A stretch of DNA of 64,000 bases from assembly GCA_022376925.1 (NCBI GenBank), contig JAIOJX010000005.1:156999501-157063500 (forward strand). Reading direction: 5' to 3'. The notes under the pieces were generated by a model. That model was not told the DNA's origin. It made no database searches and worked only from the letters and a program-made list of their open reading frames with translations. Below are positions 1 through 11,337 of this stretch, in pieces (position 1 is the first letter of the stretch; each line of letters begins with the position of its first letter). The DNA is from Tragulus kanchil. Lineage: Eukaryota; Chordata; Mammalia; Artiodactyla; Tragulidae. The position numbers were made by a program, and so were the translations under genes.

Positions 1-51
1 CCACCTAAGCCCATCAAATCTTAGAGGTTAAGATTTCAACATAAGAATTTT

Positions 52-243
52 TTTTTTTTTTAAGTGTTATGTGGACCATCCTTCAGGTCCATACTGAATT
101 TCTTACCATATTGCATCTGTTGTGTTTTTTTTTAACACTCTAGTTGTTCAACCACGAGGCATAGCTTCCCAACCGGGGATCAGACCTACTCCCTGTGCAT
201 TGGAAGGTGAAGTCCTAACCACTGGACCACCAGGGAATTGCTG
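52..243 (-). mobile_element. CHR-type SINE (short), antisense
   Basis: The plus strand ends in 'accactggaccaccagggaa', the reverse complement of the conserved CHR SINE 5' end. It begins with poly-T, the reversed A-rich tail. Imperfect ~21 bp direct repeats at 31-51 and 244-264 look like its target-site duplication. The middle is degraded. Confidence 0.8.
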
Positions 244-407
244 AGATTTCAACAGAGGAATTTTGAGGAGACACTTTTTCAGACCACAGCACCAACTATA
301 CTGTCCAGCCTCATCTGACTTGCCGTCTCGGCAACTCAGCATTTGTGTGCCTGAACTTTCTCCTGGATGCCCACCTAGCTCTGCGTCTTTCAGATGCAGC
401 AGGATCA

Positions 408-453
408 TGTCTTTTTTTTCCTTCTTTTATTCTTCCCTTCCTTCCTTCTTTTC
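408..453. repeat. Pyrimidine-rich simple repeat (CCTT-like)
   Basis: A stretch of nearly pure C/T with runs of T and CCTT-type units. No coding or regulatory reading is supported. Confidence 0.6.
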
Positions 454-1020
454 TGAAATGGAGGACAACTGACCTTCTCTGTGAGAGGAAGGGTCAGTTC
501 TGGAAAATGCTTACTGACTCAAAAGCAGAACAACTGGGCATCCATTATTCTGGGTTTAGGGGGCAAGTTGGATCAATCTGGGTCAGTTCTTAGAGATTTT
601 CAGGAAGAGGAATGTGTTGCACCAGCTTACATCAGTGGCCTGTAGCCATGAGATTTATGGGCAGATCAGACTAAAAGGCTATATAGTTCTATCCCCTGCC
701 ATGCTTCAGCCTCAGGATTTAGCCCTTTGGGACCTAGTAAACCCCCGAGAGTCTCATTGATAAGGGTGTCCCGGAAGGAGATAATGAAGTTGCAATAGTA
801 GGGCCAGTGGAAACTGAAGCCTCTAATCAGAGTTGAATATGCCACTCCACAACTATCTGTAAACCTGAAAAAATTTTTTTTCAGAATATGTAAAACTTTA
901 TTTTTAAAAACTGCTTCCATTACAACGTTAAAATTCTGGGAAGTTCCTTTTTCCCCACCCAAAGAGCTCATAAATATGCACGGGAGAGCAAATTCATTTT
1001 AAACAACCTGAAACTATGTG
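454..1020. other. Unassigned sequence, no feature recognised
   Basis: No SINE head, LINE motif or credible reading frame is visible. The minus-strand open frame covering 666-971 has no recognisable motif and is probably chance. Confidence 0.4.
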
Positions 1021-1560
1021 TATGAACCAATGACTTTCTACCCTCTCCTCCCCCACGGTCCCTGGAAACCACCGTCCTAGTTCTCGACTCTATGATTTGA
1101 CTACTCTAAGCCCTTCCTACAAGTGGCGTTATACAGTATTTGTCTTTTTGCGACTGGCTTATTTCACCTGGCAGAAGGTCCTCAGGTTTCATCCATGTGG
1201 TAGTAATACTGCAGAAGCTCCTTCCTTCTGAAAGCGGAATGATGTCCCATGGCATTAGTACTACATTTTGCTCATCCAGTCATCCACTGAGGGACACTTG
1301 CGTCACTTCTGCATTTTAGCTATTGCGAATAAAGCTGTTACGAGCGCAGTGCACAAACATCTCTTTGAGACTCTACTTTCAATTATTTTGGGTTTGTATC
1401 CAGAAGTGGAATTGCTAGATCACGTGGCAATTCTGTTTTTAATTTTTAAAAAGACCATCAGTTTTTCACAATGACTGTACCATTTTATATTCCCACCAAC
1501 AAGGCCCAGGGGTTCCAATTTCTCTACACCCTCCTCAGCACTGCTGTTTCCTGGATTTTA

Positions 1561-1904
1561 AAAAAAAAATTATTTATTTTTGACTATTCTGGGTTTTCAC
1601 TGCTGCCACAGGCTCTTCTCTAGTTGCAGGGAGTGGGGTCTACTCTCTAGTTGAGGTGAGCAGACTTCTTGTTGCGGTGACTTCTCCTGTTGTGGAACTC
1701 AGGCTCTAGGGCACATGGGCTTCAGTAGTCGTGGCCCATGGGCTCTGTAGTCGTGGCTCCGAGGCTCCAGAGCACAGACTCCATGGTTGTGGCTCATGGG
1801 CTTAGTTGCTCCGCAGCATGTGGGATCTTCCTGGATCAGGGATTGAACCCATGTCTCCTATATTGACAGGAGAACTCTTTGCTGCTGAGCTACCAGGGAA
1901 ACCC
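1561..1904 (-). mobile_element. Long CHR (CHRL) SINE, antisense
   Basis: Begins with A/T-rich tail sequence, passes through the repeated 'ggctctag.gcac' modules, reaches 'agcatgtgggatcttcctgg' and ends 'taccagggaaaccc', the reversed tRNA-like head. Flanks 'cctggatttt' and 'cctgaatttt' are a likely target-site duplication. It is inserted in L1. Confidence 0.9.
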
Positions 1905-2059
1905 TGAATTTTTGATAGTAGTCATTCTAATGGCTATGAGAGTATATCTCATTGTTGTTTTGATTTGCATTTCCCCAATAACTAGCGATGTTGAGTGTTT
2001 TTTCACATACTTGTTGGCCTACCTAGAAAAATGTCTATTTGGGTCCTCTGCCCATTTCT

Positions 2060-2402
2060 TTTCTTTCTTTTTTTTTTAAGATTTATTTATTTATTTATTT
2101 TGAGCGGGGGTCGGGTTGGGGAGGGAGGGGAGCGGGCAGGCCACTTCTATTGGTCTTTCATTTCTCTATTTTCATCCTTCTTTGTTCTTTGGCTCCTGTG
2201 GGCCTCCCATCGCGGTGGCGTCTGTCGCTGCAGAGCGCTGGCTCTGGGTGCATGCACTCCAGAGCTCCGACTCAGTGATTGGAGACATCGGTTCAGCTGC
2301 TCCGCGGCACGTGGGATCTTCCCAGGCCAGGGATCGAACCGGTGCCCCTTGCACTGCAAGGCAGTGTCCTTACCCACTGGACCACCAAGGGAAGCCCCTC
2401 CC
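2060..2402 (-). mobile_element. CHR-type SINE, 'agaagtggc' subfamily with G-rich module, antisense
   Basis: Perfect 12 bp target-site duplication 'ctgcccatttct' at 2048-2059 and 2403-2414. The head is reversed at the right ('ctggaccaccaagggaagcc') and the diagnostic segment 'gccacttctattggtctttc' lies near 2140. Between that and the T-rich end lies a run-of-G tract (2106-2130) able to form a G-quadruplex on this strand. Inserted in L1. Confidence 0.9.
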
Positions 2403-2499
2403 CTGCCCATTTCTAAGTTGGGTTATTTGTTTCTTTGTTATTGAGTTGTATGAGTAGATCCCAAGAGTTCTAATCCTAAGAAAAAGAACTTTTTTTCTT

Positions 2500-2650
2500 T
2501 TTTTTTGAGGAGCGAGGAGTGTGTATATAACATGATGGACGTTAACAAAGTGTACCTTGGTAATCATTTCACAATATATGTAAGCCATTATACTATAAGC
2601 CTCAAGCTTACTACCCTGTGCTGTATGTCAATTATATCTCAAAACTGGGG
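2500..2650 (+). mobile_element. L1 LINE 3'-end fragment
   Basis: Ends in the 'tatgtcaattatatctca' phrase typical of L1M-type 3' ends, preceded by 'caatatatgtaagcc'-like AT-rich sequence. Short and old. Confidence 0.6.
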
Positions 2651-2674
2651 GGCGAGGAATGAAATGCATTTTCT

Positions 2675-2982
2675 TAATTATTTATTTATTTATATTTGGC
2701 AGCTCTGGGTCTTCATTGCTTCACATGGACTTTCTCTAGTTGCTGCAAGCAGAGACTGCTCTCTAGTTGTGGCGTGTAGGCTTGTCATTGCAGTGGCTTC
2801 TTATGTTGCTGAGCATGGACTCAAGCGCATGCATTCAGTAGTTGTGGGCTCTAGAACACAGGGTCAGTAAGTGCAGTGCATGGGCTTCCCGCATCATGTG
2901 GAATCTTCCCAGACCGGGACGGAACCCATGTCCCCTGCATTGCAAGGCAGACTCTTAACCACTGGACCACCAGGGAAGTCCC
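2675..2982 (-). mobile_element. Long CHR (CHRL) SINE, antisense
   Basis: Starts with T/A-rich tail repeats, runs through 'gggtcttcattgcttcac', 'tttctctagttgctgc' and 'gtggaatcttcccagaccgg', and ends 'ggaccaccagggaagtccc'. The whole reversed CHRL architecture is visible, with moderate divergence. Confidence 0.9.
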
Positions 2983-3030
2983 AGAGCAAACTGGACTTTG
3001 AAAAGCATTTGGGAGCCAGAAATACTGAGT

Positions 3031-5211
3031 CCTGAGGCCAGTTGGGCACGGGGCATCAGCAAGCAGCAGCTCCCTGGGTCTCATAGCTCCTCCTCCTCAG
3101 GGTTTTCCCAGGTTCTGGCGGGCAGCACTCCCACAGCCTCTTCCAGGATCTGCCATGTCCCATGTGCACGCCATCCAGTGGCCAGACCCACGGGCATGAC
3201 AAGGCCTCTGGGACCAGACACGGTGGAGACCTCCACTGTGTACAGATTCTTCAACACCCTTAACCCATGTGCGTGATCCTTCTTCGATCTCTCCCAGGGA
3301 GCAGAGCCAAATTGCTCTCCAAGAGGAAGAGCTGCAGCACCCTCCACCCAGGGGAGCAAGTCCCTGACCCTTCACCCACCCTGCCTGCACCCTCAGGTGG
3401 CCGAGAGACCACTGACCTTCAACTGGAGCACCTGGTAAGGAAGGGCAGGAAGGACAGAGCAGCTTCTCGCACAGCTGAGGCTCGGGATGAGTCTGCACTA
3501 GAACAAAGTCTGGGGCCACCTGGGCCCCAGCACCACCTGCTCTCGGCTCCTACGGCTGGCACCAACAGGCCTAGGGCTGCAAAGCCAAAGGAGAAATGTG
3601 CCCCAGCTTCCGGCAACATTCATTTGACTTCAAAGAATATGAGGAAGATAATGACACTTTTGTATTAAAGACAGATGTGACGGCATAGACTGCAACATGT
3701 ATGTGTGGGTTTTAGAGAGATTTGAGTTCAGCCGGAGCACTGAGAGGGCTGTGTTGAACCAAAACCCTGGATGGGGAGGAGATCTGTCCACTTTGGGTGC
3801 CATTCTGGTGGAAAATTCGAGAAGGGCCAGTGCTGTCTAACACCCACGGCCCCAAGGACACGCTCTGCTGCTGGAGTCACGTGGATGAGCTGCTGCTAGG
3901 ACCAGCCGCAGTAGGGATGGTGGACGTGTTGGCTTCCATTCGCCGCCCCAGATCAGCCAGCAACCAGCAAGCCGTTCCCATCATGGATGCAGCTGCAACT
4001 GGTTCTCTCGGACCTGAGGCTCCTAGAGAGGAGCCAGAGGAGCCCAGACCGCCTTGCTCCACGGTCAGCAGGAAGGGTGAGAGGCAGATGGCCAGACCTC
4101 ACCCTGTTGGTTTGGACCCTGAGGCCAGTTGGGCACGGGCATCAGCAAGCAGCAGCTCCTGGGTCTCATAGCTCCTCCTCCTCAGGGTTTTCCCAGGTTC
4201 TGGCGGGCAGCACTCCCACAGCCTCTTCCAGGATCTGCCATGTCCCATGTGCACGCCATCCAGTGGCCAGACCCACGGGCATGACAAGGCCTCTGGGACC
4301 AGACACGGTGGAGACCTCCACTGTGTACAGATTCTTCAACACCCTTAACCCATGTGCGTGATCCTTCTTCGATCTCTCCCAGGGAGCAGAGCCAAATTGC
4401 TCTCCAAGAGGAAGAGCTGCAGCACCCTCCACCCAGGGGAGCAAGCCCCTGACCCTTCACCCACCCTGCCTGCACCCTCAGGTGGCCGAGAGACCACTGA
4501 CCTTCAACTGGAGCACCTGGTAAGGAAGGGCAGGAAGGACAGAGCAGCTTCTCGCACAGCTGAGGCTCGGGATGAGTCTGCACTAGAACAAAGTCTGGGG
4601 CCACCTGGGCCCCAGCACCACCTGCTCTCGGCTCCTACGGCTGGCACCAACAGGCCTAGGGCTGCAAAGCCAAAGGAGAAATGTGCCCCAGCTTCCGGCA
4701 ACATTCATTTGACTTCAAAGAATATGAGGAAGATAATGACACTTTTGTATTAAAGACAGATGTGACGGCATAGACTGCAACATGTATGTGTGGGTTTTAG
4801 AGAGATTTGAGTTCAGCCGGAGCACTGAGAGGGCTGTGTTGAACCAAAACCCTGGATGGGGAGGAGATCTGTCCACTTTGGGTGCCATTCTGGTGGAAAA
4901 TTCGAGAAGGGCCAGTGCTGTCTAACACCCACGGCCCCAAGGACACGCTCTGCTGCTGGAGTCACGTGGATGAGCTGCTGCTAGGACCAGCCGCAGTAGG
5001 GATGGTGGACGTGTTGGCTTCCATTCGCCGCCCCAGATCAGCCAGCAACCAGCAAGCCGTTCCCATCATGGATGCAGCTGCAACTGGTTCTCTCGGACCT
5101 GAGGCTCCTAGAGAGGACGGAGCCAGAGGAGCCCAGACCGCCTTGCTCCACGGTCAGCAGGAAGGGTGAGAGGCAGATGGCCAGACCTCACCCTGTTGGT
5201 TTGGACCCTGA
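3031..5211. repeat. Tandem near-identical duplication 1 (3031-4120 and 4118-5211)
   Basis: Two head-to-tail copies at an offset of 1085-1087 bp. Differences crowd the join: the start of the second copy has shortened homopolymers (gggg to ggg, ccc to cc) and the end of the first copy lacks three bases of 'gaggacggagcc'. One internal T/C difference lies at 3361/4446. The unit holds no recognised transposon or gene; open frames on both strands are short and unrecognised. Most likely an unmerged contig overlap. Confidence 0.95.
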
Positions 5212-5984
5212 TTTCACCAAGGTGCCCGATCCTGCCACCTTTGCTCTCTGGTCAATGAGTAGCAGAGTGGCTCTCGAATGGAACAGGGGACCAAAGGGCA
5301 GAGCAGGAGTGGAAATGTTGTGGTCTGAGTGGGAGAAGGGAAGCGAGAGAAAAGCAGGGAACACAGAAGAGAGATGAGACACTTCACATCTGGGCACTGT
5401 CCTCTGATGTGAGAGGAATCCCGGGTGGGGATTTGTCTAGGCACTTAGTCTGTTCCCAACAGTGGGTTCAACTATGCCTCTGAAGAGGTGCCCAGTGACC
5501 TGTGGCTCTCAGAAGCTCAGGGCAGAAAATGAGAGCTGCACACTCCTCTCAGGAAGCCCCTCCTAGGAGGGAGAGACACAGCCCGGCCTCAGGGAGCCCC
5601 TGTCTGAGGGGAGACACAGCCCTGCCCTTGAGAATCTGTGTCAGAGGGGAGATAGAGTCTCGTCTCCAGGAAGCCAGGGTCTACAAGGAGACCAGCTGTG
5701 CCCACAGAGATCCCCAGTCCAAGACGGGTCTCTCCTTAGGGCCTTCCGAGGCCCTTACCCACCTCGCCCCAGGTACGTCGGTGGCATGGCTCTGAATTCT
5801 TGTAAACAGCACCGGGAAATCCCAGGAGCTGCCACAGGTTTTAATCACCCTCGTTTATTGCTCTTCCTGGGTGACTCAGCAGCAGGAAAATCACTGCTGA
5901 GAGACCCGAGAAATGAAACCCGAAAGCGACAGTAAGAGGAAAGAGGCTGAGTGGCTCAGCGCCTGCGGCTCCCGGCTCCTCCCG
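5212..5984. other. GC-rich unique sequence, no feature recognised
   Basis: Non-repetitive, purine-rich in 5500-5700 with irregular 'gggagacacagcc'-like phrases. Open frames are short and unrecognised, and no splice-flanked exon is convincing. Confidence 0.4.
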
Positions 5985-6394
5985 GCTGCCAACAGGCCAG
6001 CTGCGGAGCGCGCGGAGGACGTCCAGCCCCTGGGGAGCCCCCCCAGCAGGGCTGGGCCCTGGATCCGGGCAGGGTGAGCTCACAGCAGGGGAGGTCTAGG
6101 GGATCAGAGGGGGGTCACTCGCAGCCCAAGGCTTCTGACTTCTGCCCTTTCAGACAGGTTAAGTCCCCTCAGCTGGAATTTCCTCCTTTTCCCCCAGGAT
6201 GCCACATCCTGCTTCCCTTCAGACCCTCCGGGACCCTCGAGCTCCCTCCCACCAGGCCCTTTGTCTGGGCCCCCTTACTATCACCTGACTAATTTGGGGT
6301 AGGTGGAAGTTTGTGTCTTTTCTTTCTTTTTTTTTTTTTTAACATGTTTTTGTAAGGGACCATTTTTGAAGTCTTTAGTGACTATACTACAATC

Positions 6395-6525
6395 TTGTTT
6401 CTGTTTTATGGTTCAGGTTTTCGGCCAGGAGGCATGTGGGATTTTAGCTTCTCATCAGGACTTGGATGTGCAAGCCCTTCATTGGAAGGTGAAGTTTTAA
6501 CCACCAGACTGCCAGGGAAAAATCC
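6395..6525 (-). mobile_element. Decayed short CHR SINE, antisense (first copy)
   Basis: Recognisable parts are 'cattggaaggtgaagtttta' followed by 'accaccagactgccaggg', the reversed CHR head. It strongly resembles the element at 124-240. An identical copy is at 7544-7674. Confidence 0.65.
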
Positions 6526-7543
6526 CTCTTTTCTTCATATCTTAGACCCTCACACCTTAAATAGGTGTTTTAACTGCAGCAGAAGGGGTTCGGTCCTTAG
6601 GAAAACATGAACGACCTAACGAATGAATGAAAGAATGAAACTAGAACCTTGACTGTGTTTAGGGCAGAGTAAGAGTTCAGGGAGTGCCCAGCCCCCTTGT
6701 CTCTCCCTGGGTAGGAAGAGGGGAGACACCTCCCTGGGCTGCAGAGACCTTGGAAATTTCCTGAAACTGAGGTGCTGCAAGGGGAAGGGCCCTCCACCAG
6801 AGTCCACTGTCCCTGTGCCTGACTCGTCAGCCTTGTTCCCAGTCTCGGGGCTCTGGGCCACGCTGACACCCTGAGGGAGACACACTGTTCCATTCTCATT
6901 CCAGTGGGTAGGGAGGTGTGACCCACAGCAGTGCCTGACCGGTTCCATCCAGGGGTGGCACATTTTACCACCTAAAAGCCTGGCCAAGGCTCACAGTTTC
7001 TGAGGCCCAGAGAATGCTTTACTTTGTACACACCAAACCACTTGGTCCCCATCCCAAATTTTATGCAAGCACCCAGGACATTCCAGCTCCAGCCAGCATC
7101 GAGGGCAGGGCTACCTTGCTGCCCCTCACCCTACCAGGGCAGCCTCTAGGCTGCCAACAGCCAGCTGCGGAGCGGAGGACGTCCAGCCCTGGGAGCCCCC
7201 AGCAGGGCTGGGCCCTGGATCCGGCAGGGTGAGCTCACAGCAGGGAGGTCTAGGGATCAGAGGGGTCACTCAGCCCAAGGCTTCTGACTTCTGCCCTTTC
7301 AGACAGGTTAAGTCCCCTCAGCTGGAATTTCCTCCTTTTCCCCCAGGATGCCACATCCTGCTTCCCTTCAGACCCTCCGGGACCCTCGAGCTCCCTCCCA
7401 CCAGGCCCTTTGTCTGGGCCCCCTTACTATCACCTGACTAATTTGGGGTAGGTGGAAGTTTGTGTCTTTTCTTTCTTTTTTTTTTTTTTAACATGTTTTT
7501 GTAAGGGACCATTTTTGAAGTCTTTAGTGACTATACTACAATC

Positions 7544-7674
7544 TTGTTTCTGTTTTATGGTTCAGGTTTTCGGCCAGGAGGCATGTGGGATTTTAGCTTC
7601 TCATCAGGACTTGGATGTGCAAGCCCTTCATTGGAAGGTGAAGTTTTAACCACCAGACTGCCAGGGAAAAATCC
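7544..7674 (-). mobile_element. Decayed short CHR SINE, antisense (second copy)
   Basis: Duplicate of the element at 6395-6525 within tandem duplication 2. Confidence 0.65.
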
Positions 7675-8481
7675 CTCTTTTCTTCATATCTTAGACCCTC
7701 ACACCTTAAATAGGTGTTTTAACTGCAGCAGAAGGGGTTCGGTCCTTAGGAAAACATGAACGACCTAACGAATGAATGAAAGAATGAAACTAGAACCTTG
7801 ACTGTGTTTAGGGCAGAGTAAGAGTTCAGGGAGTGCCCAGCCCCCTTGTCTCTCCCTGGGTAGGAAGAGGGGAGACACCTCCCTGGGCTGCAGAGACCTT
7901 GGAAATTTCCTGAAACTGAGGTGCTGCAAGGGGAAGGGCCCTCCACCAGAGTCCACTGTCCCTGTGCCTGACTCGTCAGCCTTGTTCCCAGTCTCGGGGC
8001 TCTGGGCCACGCTGACACCCTGAGGGAGACACACTGTTCCATTCTCATTCCAGTGGGTAGGGAGGTGTGACCCACAGCAGTGCCTGACCGGTTCCATCCA
8101 GGGGTGGCACATTTTACCACCTAAAAGCCTGGCCAAGGCTCACAGTTTCTGAGGCCCAGAGAATGCTTTACTTTGTACACACCAAACCACTTGGTCCCCA
8201 TCCCAAATTTTATGCAAGCACCCAGGACATTCCAGCTCCAGCCAGCATCGAGGGCAGGGCTACCTTGCTGCCCCTCACCCTACCAGGGCAGCCTCTAGGC
8301 TCACTCAAGCCTGAGGGTCCTGTCATAGGGTGCTCGGGGGACCCCTGCCCAGTTTTCCCTACCGACTACCAATGGTAACAATCTAGGTGATCGTAAAAAT
8401 TACTATTCTAATATCATTGTGCTGTGTAACAGGAATTAACCGAGTGTTACAGGTTAATTATACTTCAAAACAAACTCCCAG

Positions 8482-8611
8482 AGGGAATTTCTTGGTGGTC
8501 CAGTGGTCAGGCCTCTGCGCTTTGACTGTAGGAGACATGGGTTTGATCCCTGGTTTGACAACTCAGATCCCACAAGCCGCGTGGCACAGCCAAAACAAAA
8601 CAAAACCCTCA
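8482..8611 (+). mobile_element. Short CHR SINE (first copy)
   Basis: Starts 'gggaatttcttggtggtcca', has a B-box-like 'gggtttgatccctgg', then 'ccgcgtggcacagccaaaac' and an A-rich tail. Inserted in L1. Second copy at 9566-9695. Confidence 0.85.
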
Positions 8612-8737
8612 TAGAAAAAGCGAATGGGTGGAGAGAGAGGAAATCAGATGAGGGCAGTCAAAAGGTAGAAACTTCCAGTTATAAGGTAAGTACTAGGGAC
8701 ATCGTGTACAACATGATGAATCTAATTAATACTAATA

Positions 8738-8946
8738 GTAGAAGTAGTGTTAGTCACTCAGCCATGTCTGACTCTTTGTGAGCCTGTGGACTGTAGCCCG
8801 CCAGGCTCCTCTGTCCTTGGAAATCTCCAGGCAAGAATACTGGAGTAGGCAGCTATTCCTGTATTCAGGGCATCTTCCAGATCCAGGGATCAAACCCAGA
8901 TCCCTAAACTGCAGATTCCTTACCATCTGAGCCACCAGGGAAGCCC
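8738..8946 (-). mobile_element. Bov-tA SINE, antisense (first copy)
   Basis: Runs from 'gtgttagtcactcagccatg' through 'tgtagcccgccaggctcctc' and 'ggcaagaatactggagtagg' to the reversed tRNA-like head 'tgagccaccagggaagccct'. Ruminant-specific. Confidence 0.93.
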
Positions 8947-9232
8947 TATCATTGACACTACTATATGTGATATATGAAAGTTGTTAAGAGAGTAAATCCT
9001 GAGTTTTCACCAGAAGAAAACATTTTTTTCTATTTCTTTAATTTTCTATCTGCATGAGATGGATGGTCACTAAACATTGTGATAAGTATACCTGAAACGT
9101 AAACAATGCTGTTATGTATGTCAATTATATCTTAATAAAATTGGAAGAAAAAAAAAATTACTAGTGTAATTTACTCTGCTCATCCTTTGACATGTATTTC
9201 TTCACCCTAAGTCTCTTAGCAATTCAGTGAGG

Positions 9233-9313
9233 GACTTCCTGGTGGTCCAATGGCTAAGACTCGGCACTGCAATGCAGGAGGCTAAGGTCTGATCCCTGGT
9301 CAAGGGACTGGAC
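9233..9313 (+). mobile_element. Short CHR SINE, truncated at duplication join
   Basis: The head 'gggacttcctggtggtccaa' and the box region are present, but the element is cut after 'caagggactgga', where the second copy of duplication 3 starts. The intact version is 10317-10486. Confidence 0.85.
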
Positions 9314-9565
9314 ATTCCAGCTCCAGCCAGCATCGAGGGCAGGGCTACCTTGCTGCCCTCACCCTACCAGGGCAGCCTCTAGGCTCACTCAAGCCTGAGG
9401 GTCCTGTCATAGGGTGCTCGGGGGACCCCTGCCCAGTTTTCCCTACCGACTACCAATGGTAACAATCTAGGTGATCGTAAAAATTACTATTCTAATATCA
9501 TTGTGCTGTGTAACAGGAATTAACCGAGTGTTACAGGTTAATTATACTTCAAAACAAACTCCCAG

Positions 9566-9695
9566 AGGGAATTTCTTGGTGGTCCAGTGGTCAGGCCTCT
9601 GCGCTTTGACTGTAGGAGACATGGGTTTGATCCCTGGTTTGACAACTCAGATCCCACAAGCCGCGTGGCACAGCCAAAACAAAACAAAACCCTCA
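9566..9695 (+). mobile_element. Short CHR SINE (second copy)
   Basis: Duplicate of 8482-8611. Confidence 0.85.
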
Positions 9696-9821
9696 TAGAA
9701 AAAGCGAATGGGTGGAGAGAGAGGAAATCAGATGAGGGCAGTCAAAAGGTAGAAACTTCCAGTTATAAGGTAAGTACTAGGGACATCGTGTACAACATGA
9801 TGAATCTAATTAATACTAATA

Positions 9822-10031
9822 GTAGAAGTAGTGTTAGTCACTCAGCCATGTCTGACTCTTTGTGAGCCTGTGGACTGTAGCCCGCCAGGCTCCTCTGTCC
9901 TTGGAAATCTCCAGGCAAGAATACTGGAGTAGGCAGCTATTCCTGTATTCAGGGCATCTTCCAGATCCAGGGATCAAACCCAGATCCCCTAAACTGCAGA
10001 TTCCTTACCATCTGAGCCACCAGGGAAGCCC
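9822..10031 (-). mobile_element. Bov-tA SINE, antisense (second copy)
   Basis: Duplicate of 8738-8946, with one extra C in a run (cagatcccct). Confidence 0.93.
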
Positions 10032-10316
10032 TATCATTGACACTACTATATGTGATATATGAAAGTTGTTAAGAGAGTAAATCCTGAGTTTTCACCAGAA
10101 GAAAACATTTTTTTCTATTTCTTTAATTTTCTATCTGCATGAGATGGATGGTCACTAAACATTGTGATAAGTATACCTGAAACGTAAACAATGCTGTTAT
10201 GTATGTCAATTATATCTTAATAAAATTGGAAGAAAAAAAAAATTACTAGTGTAATTTACTCTGCTCATCCTTTGACATGTATTTCTTCACCTAAGTCTCT
10301 TAGCAATTCAGTGAGG

Positions 10317-10486
10317 GGACTTCCTGGTGGTCCAATGGCTAAGACTCGGCACTCGCAATGCAGGAGGCTAAGGTCTGATCCCTGGTCAAGGGACTGGATC
10401 CTACTTGTTACGATGAAGATCAAAGATCCCGCAAGCCTTAATTAAGACCCGGCCCAGCCAAATAAAGTAATAAATATTTTTTAAAA
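10317..10486 (+). mobile_element. Short CHR SINE with target-site duplication
   Basis: Complete version of the element cut at 9313. Direct repeats 'aattcagtgagg' flank it at about 10305-10316 and 10487-10498. The tail is 'ccagccaaataaagtaataa'. Confidence 0.9.
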
Positions 10487-10497
10487 ATTCAGTGAGG

Positions 10498-10620
10498 TAA
10501 TAGTGTTATTGTGTTATTACCCCACTTTATAGGATGAGAACATTGGGGTTCCAAGAGGCACAGTGAGCATAGCTAACCAGCACAGCTAACTAGTAAGTGG
10601 TGGAGATGGGAATGACCTGC
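10498..10620 (-). mobile_element. MIR SINE relic, antisense (first copy)
   Basis: Pattern 'ttaccccactttataggatg', then 'gagaacattgggg', then 'gctaactagtaagtgg' matches the reversed MIR core. Copy at 11641-11763. Confidence 0.65.
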
Positions 10621-10639
10621 TCCAAATTCTTGCTTTTTA

Positions 10640-10950
10640 AAAAAATCAGTTTTATTCCTTTTTTTTTTTTTTGGCCATGTAGGGTCTTCGTTGTTTCAAG
10701 GGCTTTTCACTAGCTGCCATGCTCAGGCTTCTCTTGTTTCAAAGCACAGACTCTAGAGCACACAGCTTCAGCAGTAGGGGCACATGGCCTCAGTAGTTGC
10801 AGCTCCTGGGCTCTAGAGCACAGACTTAATACTCGTTGTGTACTGGCTGAGTTGTTAACACAACATGTGGGCTTTTCCCGGATCAGGATCAAAACCTTGT
10901 CTCCTGCATTGGCAGGCAGATTCCTTACCATTGAGCCACCAGGGAAGCCC
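10640..10950 (-). mobile_element. Long CHR SINE, antisense (first copy)
   Basis: T-rich tail, then 'ggccatgtagggtcttcgtt', repeated 'ctctagagcaca' modules and terminal 'tgagccaccagggaagcccc'. Flanks resembling 'attcttgcttttta' at 10626-10639 and 10952-10966 suggest the target-site duplication. This copy has lost single bases (cggatcaggatcaaaacc) relative to 11783-12093. Confidence 0.88.
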
Positions 10951-11337
10951 CAGATCCTTGCTTTTTATCAACATGCAGCCAGTGACTCAGCTTCTGCAGC
11001 ATCCTTGCAAACCTCTCCAGCTCCTCCCTAGGAGAAAAACACCCAGAACCCTGAGAGCAGGAAATAAGACTCTCTGGGTAAATTACGTTGTGGCTGAAGG
11101 TGCTGGGGGAGAAGGTGACGGGGCGGAGGGTGGGGACCCCATGACTTTCCATCAGGGAGGTGCGTCTTGTGCATACTGGTGTGCACTGGACACCATTTGG
11201 ACGGTTGCCTTTGGTCACCCCCGCTTGCTAAGGATTTGGGAGCAGGAACAAGCCTTTGACATTAGCGAACTACCTACTGCCAGTGCTGGGTCGAGCTGTA
11301 AGTTGATCTTTGCTATATCCTCTTGTAATATCATCTT

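Larger units (their letters stand above)
1030..2450 (-). mobile_element. L1 LINE 3'-region fragment, antisense, split by two SINEs
   Basis: Stretches 1030-1555, 1905-2047 and 2415-2450 are collinear pieces of the old mammalian L1 3' region in reverse orientation (for example 'ggaattgctagatca' and 'attcccaccaacaa' phrases). Two SINEs (1561-1904 and 2060-2402), each with direct repeats, interrupt it. Confidence 0.75.
5985..8301. repeat. Tandem near-identical duplication 2 (5985-7153 and 7149-8301)
   Basis: The offset is 1164 bp at the left edge and 1149 bp afterwards, because the first ~130 bp of the second copy have lost about 15 bases, nearly all from G or C runs. The rest matches almost base for base. 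The unit is unique GC-rich sequence containing a decayed antisense CHR SINE. Confidence 0.95.
8383..9160 (+). mobile_element. L1 LINE 3'-end, split by two SINEs (first copy)
   Basis: L1-like AT-rich sequence at 8383-8480, 8612-8735 and 8947-9160 ends with 'caattatatcttaataaaat' and a poly-A tail at about 9148. A CHR SINE and a Bov-tA SINE interrupt it. Second copy at 9467-10244. Confidence 0.65.
8225..10398. repeat. Tandem near-identical duplication 3 (8225-9313 and 9310-10398)
   Basis: The offset is 1084-1085 bp. The left copy starts inside the right copy of duplication 2, so the 77 bp at 8225-8301 occur three times (near 7076, 8225 and 9310). The first copy is cut inside a CHR SINE that is complete only in the second copy, so the join is not a transposon boundary. 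Confidence 0.95.

Noticed and set aside
3097..4604. 140-codon minus-strand frames preserved in both copies of duplication 1
   Set aside because: Preservation only reflects the near-identical duplication. The frames overlap plus-strand frames of similar length, and no family is recognisable.
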